A stretch of 64,000 nt of DNA from Linnemannia elongata (Eukaryota; Mortierellomycota; Mortierellomycetes; Mortierellales; Mortierellaceae). The notes under the pieces are model-generated. The model was given only the letters and a program-made list of their open reading frames with translations. It was not told where the DNA came from and did not search any database. Positions 1 to 11,490 of this stretch are shown piece by piece (position 1 is the first letter of the stretch; each line of letters opens with the position of its first letter). The stretch covers positions 2,232,001 through 2,296,000 of the forward strand of contig JAXBDG010000002.1 of the NCBI GenBank assembly GCA_036320915.1, in the 5' to 3' direction. A program made the position numbers and the translations under genes.

Positions 1-170
1 ATTAAGTATGTTGACGGAGGATCGCGAATATGTCTCCAAAGGAATGGGTGGGTCATCTTGTTCCAGGCCTTGCAGACGCGGATGCAAGAAGCCAGGTCGA
101 ACTGAGTTAGGTGGGAGATGACCATAGTCTGTACCTCATAAGAGAGGTCGTCGAACGATGTCCTGTCCAT
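1..170 (-). CDS. F-box protein, N-terminal part (cut by window edge)
   Basis: The reading frame starts at the ATG complementary to 168-170 and runs off the left edge of the window after about 56 codons. The visible part is an F-box: a D-D-L-S-Y-E-V-Q start, then the hydrophobic H-L-T-Q-F-D-L segment, C-I-R-V-C-K-A-W and F-L-W-R-H. The same positions are filled by near-identical residues in the F-box genes at 4116, 53521, 55084, 57271 and 58488, so this belongs to the same subfamily. F-box proteins bind Skp1 and present substrates to SCF ubiquitin ligases; the substrate-binding part lies outside the window. The upstream region to about 600 is plain intergenic sequence. Confidence 0.8.
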   Translation of the reverse strand, partial: MDRTSFDDLSYEVQTMVISHLTQFDLASCIRVCKAWNKMTHPFLWRHIRDPPSTYL

Positions 171-2358
171 GCTGGGTTGGCTCTTTTTGTCCTTGACGAA
201 AAGATGTTGACTGAGTGGGCATGCGAAGAAATACGTGATCAAAGCAAAGATAACAGTCACTAATCGCAATTGCAATTGAAGTTTAGTGGCGAGTATCAAG
301 GTTATCATGTTTCACAGATGAACTGGTTTTTGAAAACAAGGCTAACATGATCGATATGTTTTTCTGCAAGAGAATAAGAAAGGGCGAAGAGAAGCAACGA
401 GAAAAAGCTGTTATAGTGAGATGAGAAAGCGGTGATTCAAACGCGTCATGAGTGCAAAACAGTGCAAATAAAATGAGAATGCGAAGGGAGGAGTATAAGG
501 GAAAAAAGGAGACCATTTCACAAAGGCAGTTCGCAGTTCACAATAGTCGAGCCTCTGGATGAGGCATTACATACATATTTGTTTCAGGAAGTCTTTTCAC
601 ACGACGAGACACTGACCGCTGAAATGCACTTCATCCTAATGTATTCTTTGAGGCCTACATCAAATCCTTTGAGTCCAGCAACGACCAGTAAAGCATCGCA
701 GCAGTATTCCTTCTCTTAAGGCTTGGTCCAGAATCCCACCTACCATTCAGGTGATCAGGCCATGGGTGAACAGAAGCTGAGTGGGACTCTTAATGATGAC
801 CATTGTTTCTGGATTTACTCGAAGGTATTTGAGGGCGAAGGTGAGAGAAGGAGATGTGATAGTCAGTGACCTGACTACTAGTAGGTGATCAGTCTACCAA
901 CGCAAAGGAAATAAATAGGTGCTTCTGGCCTTTCGTTTTGTTTTGTTTTGTTTTGTTTTGTTTGTTTTGTTTGTCTTGATTGTCGGTCCCTTTTTTGTTT
1001 CCTTTGTGCATATTCGATATTCGTGCAGTCATTATCCCCTCTTCCCTGTTTCACGTTTGCTTGGCGCCATAGTCCCAGCCTACACTCTCCCTCAAGTGTT
1101 TATATAGTACTCTCCATCCCCCACAATTTTTTTTAAAAAAACACGTCAGCTCATCCTCCTTCACTCCAACCCGACACTGTCACCCTTTACCCCACTCCCC
1201 TCCTTTTGCTTTATGAAGTATGAATCATTTCCGTTTCTTCGTCCATTTTCTTCTTTTCTTTGCGTTCGCCACGGAGACTTTGATTTTGTGCCCCCACTCC
1301 TTCCCACCCGTCATCTTTCCAACAAACATTCCTTGCTTCTTGGACGTGGGTATATCATGTTTCCGCGCCACAATTTACTCATTACCGCGTCCCGACCAAG
1401 CCCAAACAAGGTTGACTGCGTTCAATCTATCACACACTGCTATCGAGCAGCATTCTTCTCTAGAGAGCCCTTTCGTGTTCAATTTCCACCGTGCTCTGTA
1501 ACTGTAAGTGCCTCTACGTAAAGAAGAGACTACGATTGAAATCATCAACAAACACGCAAATGGGTATCAGTCCTTTTAAGGCAGGTTGGCTTTCTCACCG
1601 CTTTACTTGTGTGAATACATCGAGTCTCGGAATATGATTATGCGAGCAGACGAGTATCGCACCAGTGTGACGTGCAGCCAGTGTATAGAGCTTGCATCTT
1701 CGAGCAGGAGAGCTGTTAGCTGTGATTGATGTGACCTGGAACGCGATCAGGATCAGGATGCAGCACACAACAACACACAGACATTATTGCAGTCGATGAG
1801 AATCCAGACTTGGTCGCCTTTCTGTCTCGCGAGAGCAACAAGAAGATGAGGAAGATGAAGACTCTTGACCTTCCTCTCATATACCATCATCAAAGACGCC
1901 GGTTCCCACTGGTAAGTGGTGACATTTGAAACGACTGCAGTATTATCTCTCAAAAATAGTGTGATTGAAATCTGTCCATGCAGAGATGCTTAGTCCGACT
2001 TGCCCTTGACAGACTCTTCTACTTCCGTTTAATTTTGGCTCGAGCCCTCCCGTGCAGGGCCCTCGCTCACACAACACATACCATCCTCCAACAGGTACTT
2101 TTTTTTTAAAGCCGCAGCCACGAGTCGTTTTTTGCCTTTTTTCACCATCTATTACCAGCTGCACTTCTATTCGCCTCCGCCTCCTCCTTCCTTCTCCTTC
2201 TTTCTCCTTCTTTCACATTCTCTCTTCTATTGTCCTCCCATCCTTCCCACCTCTTTCGCATACATCTCTCACGCCATCATTGTGACTCCTCACACCATCA
2301 ACGCATTCGCCAAATAACTCTTCACTCCCATCTTTCTCCTCAGCCCCCATCACCAATC
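171..2358. other. Intergenic region between divergent F-box genes
   Basis: No convincing gene is visible on either strand. Short reading frames are composed of pyrimidine-rich low-complexity codons. A (TTTTG)n microsatellite lies at about 934-970. The last 250 bases before 2359 are strongly C/T-rich, as in many fungal promoters and 5' leaders. Confidence 0.6.
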
Positions 2359-3480
2359 ATGAAAACTCTCCCTCCCGAGCTGCTAAAGGAGTTTGCCTAC
2401 CATCTCTCCCGTCACGAACTCACAGTCTGTGTCCGAGTCTGTCAAGAGTGGCACGCAGTCTTCAACCAATCCCTCTGGGAGAAAGTCCTCCTCGACTCGC
2501 CAAGGGATAGAGACTCTCGATTTGAATCCTTCAAAAAGTGTGTCGTCGAGGCTGGGGCTCTGTCAAGAAGCGGACACTGGATCCGAGTGCTACGCGCTTA
2601 CCATTACGAGGCTACCTCTCTTCTGGCGACCTACGGAGCCAGTACTTGTACCGAGATTCTGACGTTAAAACTGGGATCCAAGAGTGACGATGTTGTGGAT
2701 AACTCTGATGCGATACGTCTTCTGGGGCAGTCGACAAAGTTGAAGAGGCTTCACCTTACAGGGCAGATGATAGCTTCAACTAACCTCAAGTATGAGCAAC
2801 TGATCGCTGCCATCCCGACTACAGTTGAATTGCTTTTCCTTGGTGACGTGGGGCATGACAGTGAACAGTACGCTGATTTCGACAACGGCGACGACGATGA
2901 TGAAGCAGCCGCGCAACCACAACGCCCCCAGCCTCTAATCCCTCTCCTACCTCGACTCACTAACCTGGGCCTCTTGGGTATTACCGTCAACAATGCGACC
3001 TGGCCCCTGATCTTCAAGAATTGCCCCGGTCTCAAGACCCTGTGTCTCGACTGGAGCAACGGCAAGGAGGGCGTAAAGGCCCTCGCATCCGCTGCTCGAG
3101 AGCACTGTCCAGCACTTAATCAGCTGCGGCTCTTCAACATGACTGCAGATCTGTCACGATCATCATTCGATGAGGTCTGGGCAACGTTCCTGACTGCGAG
3201 TACCTGTGGCTGGGAAGTTCTGGAGATCGACGCGCTCTCGGATATCGTCTCCGTTGGGCCCCTGAGCATGGCTGTGCTCCTTCCTCGCCCTCCTCCCAAC
3301 CAGCCCTTCCACCAGTCCCTCAACCAGCCACTACATGCTTCTACGCTAAAGACTCTCGGGTTGGGATATGGAGCTGGGATGTCTTCGGAGTATGTTCGGC
3401 AGCTCTACGAAGCAGCACCCAATTTGACCATTAAGGCCAACTACGAGGCTATTCCTCGACCTGCGGATCTCGGGAAATGA
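2359..3480 (+). CDS. F-box/LRR-like protein
   Basis: The predicted protein has 373 residues. It begins almost directly with the F-box (P-P-E-L-L-K-E-F, V-C-V-R-V-C-Q-E-W, S-L-W-E-K; residues about 3-45), followed by a leucine-rich repeat-like body. An upstream in-frame ATG at 2230 would add 43 residues of Ser/His/Pro-rich sequence translated from the pyrimidine-rich leader, so the ATG at 2359, directly before the F-box, is preferred. A G-A-L-x-R-x-G-H-W-I motif followed by Y-H-Y and L-L-A-T-Y-G is shared with the gene at 59955, which places both in a subfamily distinct from the other F-box genes here. Residues about 215-235 are an acidic D/E/A/Q-rich insert. The likely role is SCF substrate receptor; the substrate is unknown. 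Confidence 0.85.
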   Translation: MKTLPPELLKEFAYHLSRHELTVCVRVCQEWHAVFNQSLWEKVLLDSPRDRDSRFESFKKCVVEAGALSRSGHWIRVLRAYHYEATSLLATYGASTCTEILTLKLGSKSDDVVDNSDAIRLLGQSTKLKRLHLTGQMIASTNLKYEQLIAAIPTTVELLFLGDVGHDSEQYADFDNGDDDDEAAAQPQRPQPLIPLLPRLTNLGLLGITVNNATWPLIFKNCPGLKTLCLDWSNGKEGVKALASAAREHCPALNQLRLFNMTADLSRSSFDEVWATFLTASTCGWEVLEIDALSDIVSVGPLSMAVLLPRPPPNQPFHQSLNQPLHASTLKTLGLGYGAGMSSEYVRQLYEAAPNLTIKANYEAIPRPADLGK

Positions 3481-4115
3481 AAATAGGAGAAATGGCGATG
3501 TAAATAAATAACAAAATATTGGGCATTTCACATAAAATGTTTTGTTTTGGTCACTAAACCTCGATTAGCCAGCTATTCAGGACAATATTTTTGTTCTACA
3601 CCCATGCAAACCCCGCTCACAGTTGGATTAGTGGGTAATTTTTTACATCATTTTGGTTGAAAGGCACAATAGTAAGCCAACTAAAAACATGAAGCTGACA
3701 TTGTTCCTTGAGTGCTATGTAAAGTTGCAGCGGTCACTCTTCTCTTTGTCTGGCATGTTTTCATGCACTTGTTTGTGAGAAGCAAGTGACAAGGAGCCAA
3801 TAGGCCACGTGATTTATTGAGAAGGATCAATAGCCAACGTTCTCCTGTCAAAAATTGGTGACAGGATCAGTCTCAACGGTCTAGGAACGGCCCAGAGTTA
3901 CCGGGAACCTTAACTTCCCTAAAGTAATCTCCAAACCCTATTTACCTATCACTTCATCAAAGCCAGAGTATCCTCTTTGCATATGTTTTCCTTCAGGATT
4001 TACCCCGCATCTAGTTTTCTTGCCACAACTGCGCAAAATACCCAATGGCGTCTGCACAGAAAAGAAAGTGATATGATCAGGTACTGACACTTACATTTTC
4101 TTCAATATTTTTTTT
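3481..4115. other. Intergenic region between convergent F-box genes
   Basis: Contains AT-rich 3' flanking sequence of the gene ending at 3480, with overlapping AATAAA-like signals near 3502-3515. It also contains a diverged repeat (3848-4068) matching sequence on the other side of the next gene. No reading frame here is supported. Confidence 0.55.
3848..4068 (+). repeat. Diverged direct repeat, copy 1
   Basis: Similar in the same orientation to 5517-5680. Shared anchors are TCAAAAATTGGTG followed by CAxGATCAGT, a central TATCCTC..GCATAT..T block, TTACxCCGC, CTGCGCAAA, and a closing AGAAAAGAAA. The two copies differ by many substitutions and indels. They flank the minus-strand F-box gene 4116-5294. 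Confidence 0.5.
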
Positions 4116-5294
4116 TTATTCACTGTTCACTGGTGGTGGTAAAGGGACTTCCTCTTCCTCGACAGTGGCCTCCTCATCCGATACGTGCTCGTCAACTGTA
4201 TTGCTGTCGCTCTGATCCTCGTCTAGATTCTCGTTATCGATCGCCACATTCGGCCAATGCTCATCAAACCATTCCTGCTCTTGCTCGCCGTCGATGTAGA
4301 TCTCCATATCCTGCAACCCCACCTCCCGCAACTCCGTAAGGTCCTTCAGTAAGTCCAGACCGCTTTCCAATGTCATCGCCAAACAATCGAATTGTCGTAT
4401 ATGATCCCTGTTTTTCGGCACCACTATTGAATTTCCTGGGATGTAGTAAAAGCCCAACGTGAGCTCCCGCAGCTTGGTGAGCCGTGCCAGTTTCGAATAG
4501 ATCCGATACTGCAGGTCGAGACTCTCTTCAACCGTCCCTGTCTGCACGAATTTGGTCGCTGGTTGGTTGAGAATGGTGCGTGTGATATCTGGGCGAGGGA
4601 TGTTGCGGATCTCGCAGGCAAAGACTTCCAGGTCATCGCAAACCCACTCCGAATCCACGATGGCCTTGGCGTCGAGATATCCGCCAGAGTGACCGTCCTT
4701 GTGATCGTTCGAGACGTACAGCACCTTGAGGTTCGGTGCTGTACAGAGCAGGCGATTAATACCCTCGGCGTCGGCATAGCACTCGTCCTCCAACCGAACC
4801 ACCTCCAGTGTCGACGCGTGTTTGAGGAGCGCCTCGAAAAAGTCCGCCGCGAACTCGTAGGTAGGCCCTTGTTCGACAGTCACCGAAAAGATCAGCCGCT
4901 TCCATCCTGTTGTAGACCCTCGGCGAAGAAAGTGGATAAACGGCTGCCAGTGTCCCGTATGTGTCAGGTGCACCTCCAATGACGTGAGCTGAAAGTTGGG
5001 GCGGCTCCTCATGATCGAGCACAAGAAAAGACTGTCGTCGCGCACTGTGAGGGATCGTAGGAGATGGCCGTAGGTCTTGAGGCCATCGACAAAGTCGTAT
5101 TCCACCTCCTTGCGGTTCCACGACAGGTCTGCCTCTCGCCAGAGGTGCGGGCTAAAGATTTTCTGCCAGGCTCGACAGACACGCAGGCAAACGGGCAGCT
5201 CGTATTGCCAAAGGTAGCGCCCAATCATGGATTGCACCTCTAGCGGTAGGTCCCCAAACGACGTCGTGTTCCTGTCGGCTGCCCCTTGTTCCAT
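4116..5294 (-). CDS. F-box protein with conserved C-terminal LRR signature
   Basis: A 392-residue single-exon protein. The F-box is at about residues 11-57 (F-G-D-L-P-L-E-V-Q, L-R-V-C-R-A-W, P-H-L-W). The middle is leucine-rich. Near residue 215 is W-V-C-D-D-L-E-V-F-A-C followed by R-P-D-I, and near 320-355 C-L-A-M-T-L-E-S-G-L-D-L-L-K and W-F-D-E-H-W-P. Both blocks recur in the paralogues at 53521, 55084, 57271 and 58488. The tail after about residue 360 is highly acidic with a Pro-Pro-Pro run. It is expected to act as an SCF substrate receptor. It lies between two copies of a diverged repeat, with the Crypton just upstream. Confidence 0.85.
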   Translation of the reverse strand: MEQGAADRNTTSFGDLPLEVQSMIGRYLWQYELPVCLRVCRAWQKIFSPHLWREADLSWNRKEVEYDFVDGLKTYGHLLRSLTVRDDSLFLCSIMRSRPNFQLTSLEVHLTHTGHWQPFIHFLRRGSTTGWKRLIFSVTVEQGPTYEFAADFFEALLKHASTLEVVRLEDECYADAEGINRLLCTAPNLKVLYVSNDHKDGHSGGYLDAKAIVDSEWVCDDLEVFACEIRNIPRPDITRTILNQPATKFVQTGTVEESLDLQYRIYSKLARLTKLRELTLGFYYIPGNSIVVPKNRDHIRQFDCLAMTLESGLDLLKDLTELREVGLQDMEIYIDGEQEQEWFDEHWPNVAIDNENLDEDQSDSNTVDEHVSDEEATVEEEEVPLPPPVNSE

Positions 5295-5516
5295 TGATTT
5301 TGTTCCGTTCCTGTTTGTTGAATGGACGTTGGGCTGGTGATGAACAAAAGTTGATGATCACCCCCCCAAAAAACAACAACGAAAATGATCAATTTCTACA
5401 CGTGACTTGCACCATGGGGACCTGGGCAGGCATACATGAACCGTTAACGGTTGTGCTCAATTGCTCTGGGGGGGACCTCCTTCGCCCAACGCAATCAGCA
5501 ACCAATAACGAACCCT

Positions 5517-5680
5517 TCAAAAATTGGTGGCAAGATCAGTTTCAAATCATTCAGGGACAGTCGCGTCTGCGCCCAGCAAAAGGTCATACAAGACATTATC
5601 CTCGCATATATGCTTCTTGAATTTACTCCGCGCCAAGGTTTCTTTCGTAGCTGCGCAAATGTTTGTCTAGAAAAGAAACA
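5517..5680 (+). repeat. Diverged direct repeat, copy 2
   Basis: Partner of 3848-4068 (see that entry). It lies in the 488-base gap between the 5' end of the F-box gene at 5294 and the 3' end of the Crypton gene at 5783. It may be an old duplicated promoter segment or the remnant of a mobile element. Confidence 0.5.
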
Positions 5681-5699
5681 TGCCGATCGACGATTTGAA

Positions 5700-8600
5700 T
5701 GCTAATCATATCGTTTTGTTCATTATCCACCATTCGCTGACTACGTGCAATCACCACTTTGATCCTTTTCGTGTTTATTTATTTATTGAGCAACGCTCTT
5801 CCTGCTAACTTTATGTTTGTTAATAAAAGCATTGAGCGTCATGGACCCTTTGGCCTTCTCGATCTGCACAAGCGCTTTCTCCTCCCGTACGGCCAGATCG
5901 ATATTACTGTCAAACGCCAGCATGACTTCTAAGACCATATAGACGATATCCTTTTTGAATTTCCATTGAGCATCGTATGTGTTGCGTTTACAAGGAAAAC
6001 TCGGGTCCCATCGCCACTGGGTGGCAGCCGCCTTGCCATTAAGTCCAAAAACGCTGCGCCCCTTGACTCCATTCAGTCTCCAGATGGAAGGGTTGCCATC
6101 CATGCCGCGAAACCACTCACACCAGTGGTCCCTAAGACTACGACTTTTCGGGATCATCTCGTATCTCACGCCATCGTCGACGTCAAATAAAAAACCGTAT
6201 TTTGAGCCCAACTCTAGCGCCAATTCATCCATCCGTTGCAACAATTCCTGGGGCGCAGGTGCTGGTTCTGGTGTTGGCTCTGGAGTTGGTTCAAGTTCCA
6301 GTTCTGGTTCTGGTACCGGTGGCGATGATGAATCCGGACGATTGCCGGGATGTTGCTGTAATTGTTGCAGTTGCGCAATTGGCTCCATAACCTGATCTTC
6401 GACCTCGACCTCAACCTCGACCTCGACCTCGGACGCGGACTCGAACGCAGACACGGGCTCGGACTCGGACTCGGACTCTGTCTCCACCATTCGTACCTCG
6501 GGCTTCATTTGCTCCTGCTGTCTCCTCTCGTGTGCTCCTCCACGATGACGTTGACGAGAGCGATGAGATCGATTTGATGGGAATCCTTGTGTAAATGGTC
6601 TGGATGCGCGTTTCATCTCGTCCTGATAGATTGACAAGAACTGAAGAGGTGTGTCCTGGTACATCCGTTGGATTGTGCGGTTGAGGGCAAGGCTGTGCTG
6701 ATTCAAGGCATCCGTATAAAATTCCTTGAGAATATCCATATGCTGTAAGATCGTATTCTCAACCTTCGCCGTAATGATCTTGTCGAGATGTTGCAACGAA
6801 ATGTCGAGTGTCGTCTTGACTTCCCGAGTGAACGTCCTCATCTCGGTCCTGGTGTTCGAGAAACCGTTCGTCAACTTAGAATCGAGACTCCGTAACTCGG
6901 CATGAATGGCGGGCGCATTGTGAGACAGAAGATCGGATTGAGGTGGTACAGCCAGATCCATTGCGTTCAAAAGGTTGGCTCGGTACTCGAGAAAGAGGAC
7001 ATCATGGAATATGGCATTTTCAAAGACCTCGTGGCGACCATAGGCCATATAATCATCGGGATTGATATCCATAAGGGCCACCGCATCCTGTATGAGGATC
7101 TTGCGAAGATATGCGAGCAAACGTAAGAACTTGAGACGCAGAATTCCATCGAGGTTAGTGGGGGCCGGCATACGTTCCGAAGTGAGTCTGTTAAAAAACT
7201 CGTCCCGATCTTCCATGATGTTCTCCAAGAGCATCAGCCAATCCGGGTGTCGATTATAACAGTCCTCCAGAAATGGAAAGACTTTTTGCTGAAGAGCGAG
7301 AGGAGGACGAAGAACATCGCGCTTGATAAACGGAGGCATACCAACATGAGTAGACCCAGCTAGAGCATATGCGACACCCTTAGGAAGCGGATGGAGGTAA
7401 TGAGATGTGAGGCGTCCTTGGTCCTTTTTCCAGCCTCCATGATGCTCTATGGCCTTGACATCTTGACCAAGGGAGTACGCATGATTGGCTCCGGAGTGGC
7501 GGTAAAAATGAGTGGGTTGATCGGTAACATTGCCGGCTTGCTTGAAGAGCAGGGACATTCCACCGAGATGAGCGGTATTCGACATCTTGTTCTCCTTGTT
7601 CTTTCCAAACACAAGATATGTATCTCGCCACCTGCTGTCCTGCTCGTTATCAAACTCTGGCCTGTTGAATGGGTCCTATAGCAAAAGGTATTGGTAAATA
7701 GGGCATGTAAATAATTGCAACCACGGAATAAAATGGACGAAGGACGAAGATACCAAAAAGCAAATGCGCCTTCTTACCTCCCAAAGCTGGAACAGATAGA
7801 AGGCAAGAGCTCCGAGAGGGCATAGCTCAACATCGGTATTCCTGATCGCAACGCCGTATGTCACGCCTCCTGTTTTCATAGTCTTCCCTTGCGTCATGAT
7901 AAGGACGATCGCAATGGTGCCAGGTCGGTCAGAGTCCTTCACTGTCGAGGGAGTGGCCAGGTTCGAGAACGTATGGAGGTTGATGTGTGGGAGTTTGGCG
8001 AATCGAAGGTTTTCTCCTCTCATCATCATATGATGGCCCCAGGACGCCATCAACCGATTTTTCAGACCAGTGATTTTGTGTCGCCTGCTGTTTATGTCGC
8101 CGTATCGATGTGCCCAGCCAACTCTCATCAGCCTCCGCATCTTCTTGACCTCGCTACCATCAGCCGCATCAATAGTGGCATACTTCTTGCACTCGATTTT
8201 GGGGTCTCCTGCAATCCGATGCTTGAAGGCGTTGATGACTGCTGCTACAGCGGTTCCGGTACGTGGGTGGGGTTCAAATCTCAGTCCATCAGGCTCGCTG
8301 GTTTGTTGTTTGGTGTAGAGGTCGACGACGGCGCAAATGTAAGCCTCTACTGTCTTCATGCTGGGAATGTCTTGATAGTCCTCATACACCACCTTTCTCT
8401 TCTTCCTCTTCCCCTCCCCTTCCTCGATGACTTCTACTGGACGTTTCTTCTTCGCGAAGAACGGAATGACAGCCTGTCTCTCATCACCACCTCCGTTTGT
8501 AGCGTGTTCCTGTAGGCCCTCTGTGAGGTAGAGAACATATCGATTATACTCCACTCTGTCGTCTACTTCTTCGCCTCCGACCTTATTGATGTTTGCCCTG

Positions 8601-9700
8601 CGATAGCCTTTTCTCTCACACCATTTCTAATGACACAAAATATGCTGTGTTAGAGCGATATACAAGAAAGGAAAGCAAAGAGAAAGAGCCACAGAGACTA
8701 ATAGCAAACGAAGTGATCTTACCCTCCAATGATCCTGGTATCGCACGTATGAGGTAACAGTGGCTTTAGCAAGTTGAGAATCGCGCGCCGACTTGGCGTT
8801 GAGAACAGCGCGCAACTCGCTAAGCTCCCTCTCAATGTCCGCCTCTTCTGTCTCTGTGAGTTCCGTTCTGCCTGTGTCTTTTTTTTTAATCGCGGCCAAC
8901 TTCTTCGCTCGCAGTCCAGCCTTCTTTTCCGCCATTTGTACACGGATGTTGAAGAGTTCCGGCGACTCTCCTTCCAATCGATGCACCTTCATCTCCAGGA
9001 TAACCTGATGTCCTTCTTCTGTATCCTGCCCTGTAAATGGTTCCGATAGCTTCCTTGTGCGGCGCGCGAGGGTTCTGGTGGTTGTGTTCGCTCTGGATGC
9101 TTGAAGGTAAGTCAAAGAGGTAGTGTCGTCCCCAGCTGCCTCAATGTCTTCGGCATCCTCGTCAGCTTCGTTGGCGTCGAGGCGAATTCCATTGGTACCC
9201 ATGTTCATACTCTCAAAAAGATTGTCGTCCAGATCGAAATAGTCGGTTTGATCCTCCGTCAAAACTGACATGAAAGGGACAGGCTTTAGTATGTGCTTAG
9301 AACTACCTTCACCATTCCCTATGATCGATAGAGAAATAGAGAAAGGGGAACAGTATCAGTATGAATGGAAGAAGTGACAGTCCAATTGTTTTGAAGAAGT
9401 CAGTTTATTAGCTCTCACATTAACGCTATACTATACCGTTGGCCTTCTCCTTCCCGTTTCTTCGTCTCTTGCTCGTTATCGTCGGTGGTGCAGGCGCAGG
9501 CGTAGCCTGAGACCGAGACTGAGAGGATGAGGACGAAGATGAGGACGAGGAAGACATATGAATGAACAAGATGAATGCGTTGCGTTGTGCGTATAGGTAG
9601 CGAAAAAAGTGTGAAAACTATCTCCTGTAAGTGACTTGATTTGTCCAGGGGTCATTATAAGCCACCGCCGCATCATATTTCTTATTCTAAAATATATAAC
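5700..9700 (-). mobile_element. Crypton-type DNA transposon (approximate extent)
   Basis: The extent is inferred from the recombinase gene at 5783-9557 alone. Cryptons lack terminal inverted repeats and leave only short direct repeats, so the ends cannot be fixed by reading this one copy. The element lies between an F-box gene and a 1.8-kb stretch without genes. Confidence 0.55.
5783..9557 (-). CDS. Crypton tyrosine recombinase with GCR1-like C-terminal domain
   Basis: Four coding exons join in frame: 9557-9437, 9264-8723, 8626-7778 and 7675-5783, all with GT-AG introns, giving about 1134 residues. The N-terminus is a Ser run followed by a basic K-R-R-R patch. The core carries the full tyrosine-recombinase set: Arg about 424 (M-M-M-R-G-E), H-F-Y-R at 560-563, Trp about 586 (H-H-G-G-W) and nucleophile Tyr about 597 (S-H-Y-L). 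The L-P-x-G-x-x-Y-A-L-A-G block after the Tyr is typical of Ndc10-like/Crypton recombinases. An acidic Glu-Val/Glu-Ser/Pro-Glu repeat linker precedes a C-terminal segment (S-L-R-D-H-W-C-E-W-F, Q-W-R-W, K-K-D-I) resembling the GCR1_C DNA-binding domain. No stop or frameshift is seen. The family integrates by site-specific recombination through a circular DNA. A domesticated gene is the alternative. Confidence 0.8.
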
Positions 9701-11393
9701 GCCAATTCAATCGGCTCATTTCCTATGTGGTTTATGACTCCAATATAGCGAATAGCGCTTCACTTTGCCGATGCGTTCTCCTAATCGTTGCATGTAGCCT
9801 ATGCTCAGCGGAGCAGCTTCGCTCTTTGTCGCCATCAATGGACACTTCCATACCCTCCAACCGAACTACCTTCAACCCCCCTGAGTCCCTTCATGGTCCA
9901 AACCACTATCCAAATGGACCATTGGGAGCAATAGAGGGTGAGGCTAATCAAAGGTATAGCGTACGAGAGAGTGTATGCCCTCTTTTTTGAGTCGCATATG
10001 CACTTGTGCTTTCACCTTTGTCCATCATTTCATTTTGTTGTCATCCGTTTTTCCCTTCCCTCAACCTTTTTTCGCACAATAAAAAAACATGGACACAAAC
10101 AAACGGGACTGACATAATCAGATTATGAAAGGTCAGAGCATAGCGACTGAGCTGAACCTTGTTCATTCTCTCTCGCGAACACAAACTCTTAAGGTCCTCG
10201 ACGAAATGAAAAAAGTAAAGTTTGCCTCACATTCAGCTCTTTACATTCGAAAAGGTGTATCGATGTGTTGTCCTGTGAAGGTTAAGGGATGTATATGAGA
10301 GCAAAAAAAAAACCTCTTGGACGTCTTGAGCACACTGACAACAAACGCGATCTGGAATGGGGAAAAAGGAGGGGTACACTCCACTACCATGGTCTGAGGT
10401 CAACTCCATGGTCATTTCCACCGCACACTCTGTGTCAAAGAGACGCTTTTGTGGCGGCACTTTGCCTCATCTCATCTTTTCACTACCTGCGCCATCTCTA
10501 TAACTCCTACTGCACAATCCGTATGCCCGACCCAAGCACTGTCGCGTCGCCTAGGCGAAAAAACTCGTATGGATCGAAATAAACGCATGTCCTCCGGCAC
10601 CACCCAGCAACATATGCTCGACTCAAAAGTCGACCATGCAAGGCAATTACATCAATCGCATTGCAGTGAACACTGGGCTGTCTACACATAAGTTTAATGC
10701 TGGTGAAGCAATTGTCGCTGTAACTTGTAGGTATATGTCTGTACTCTTGCGCCCGTACCACGGACCCAAGCTTGACCTTGCCCTAAACCCTTAACCGTTG
10801 CTTTTTTCCACTCGATCGCTTCTCTGTGATCGTTGATACATGTTCCCGACGTTCTCTTTGTTCTTTGACGCCCTATTTTTTTTCCCTCAGAGTCCGACAC
10901 GCCGTCTTTTGTAGTCTCGATTTCACTAACGCAACTTCCCTTGTCCCCTTCCCTTTCGTTGCCTTATCTGATTTCCGTTATCCATAGGCCCTGCCAACGG
11001 CGTGCCTTCAATCGTTGCCACATGCTGCTCCATTGACCATCTACCCATCGTCGAATGCGGCGTGTCTCACCCTCTCTAGCTTCGAAGCGGCGTGTCTTTT
11101 TCATATCCCTGGAGGCATTACTCTACGCCACTGTATGCCTTTGTACTTTTGTCATAGTATTTTTTTTTGCTAGTTTCGCTCGCCACCTTGATGACTGTGT
11201 GCACACATCATGGCAAGACCCTGTTTTCCCTACACACACTCTCACACAAATGCAACTTCGCGACCACTATACTCTGCATCCATTCAACCTATCGCTCAAC
11301 GGCTGAAATTGCTGGTTTTTTTTTACTTCCAAGATGTTTACGCCCACCACCGAGCAAAGAATAAGCGATATCTGAGTAGACGAGATGGAGCTG
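9558..11393. other. Intergenic region, no gene seen
   Basis: Short frames here (for example 10233-10460 and 10289-10582) show no conserved motif and overlap one another on both strands. No tRNA-like internal promoter was found. The last 500 bases are pyrimidine-rich and serve as upstream sequence of the secreted-protein gene whose TATA box lies at 11394. Confidence 0.5.
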
Positions 11394-11400
11394 TATAAAA
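11394..11400 (+). promoter_or_regulatory. TATA box of first secreted-protein gene
   Basis: TATAAAA about 97 bases before the exon 1 splice donor. The same element occurs at the equivalent position of the downstream paralogue (12664-12670). Confidence 0.7.
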
Positions 11401-11490
11401 GGAACGATGATGCGCCTCTCTTTTCTCATCAACAACAACAACAACAAATACACTCTTACAAACCGACTTTTCCCACAAATTACTATCATC

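Noticed and set aside
7889..8515. 208-codon plus-strand frame inside the Crypton
   Set aside because: Antisense to recombinase exon 3, no recognised motif, and ends where the exon bias ends.
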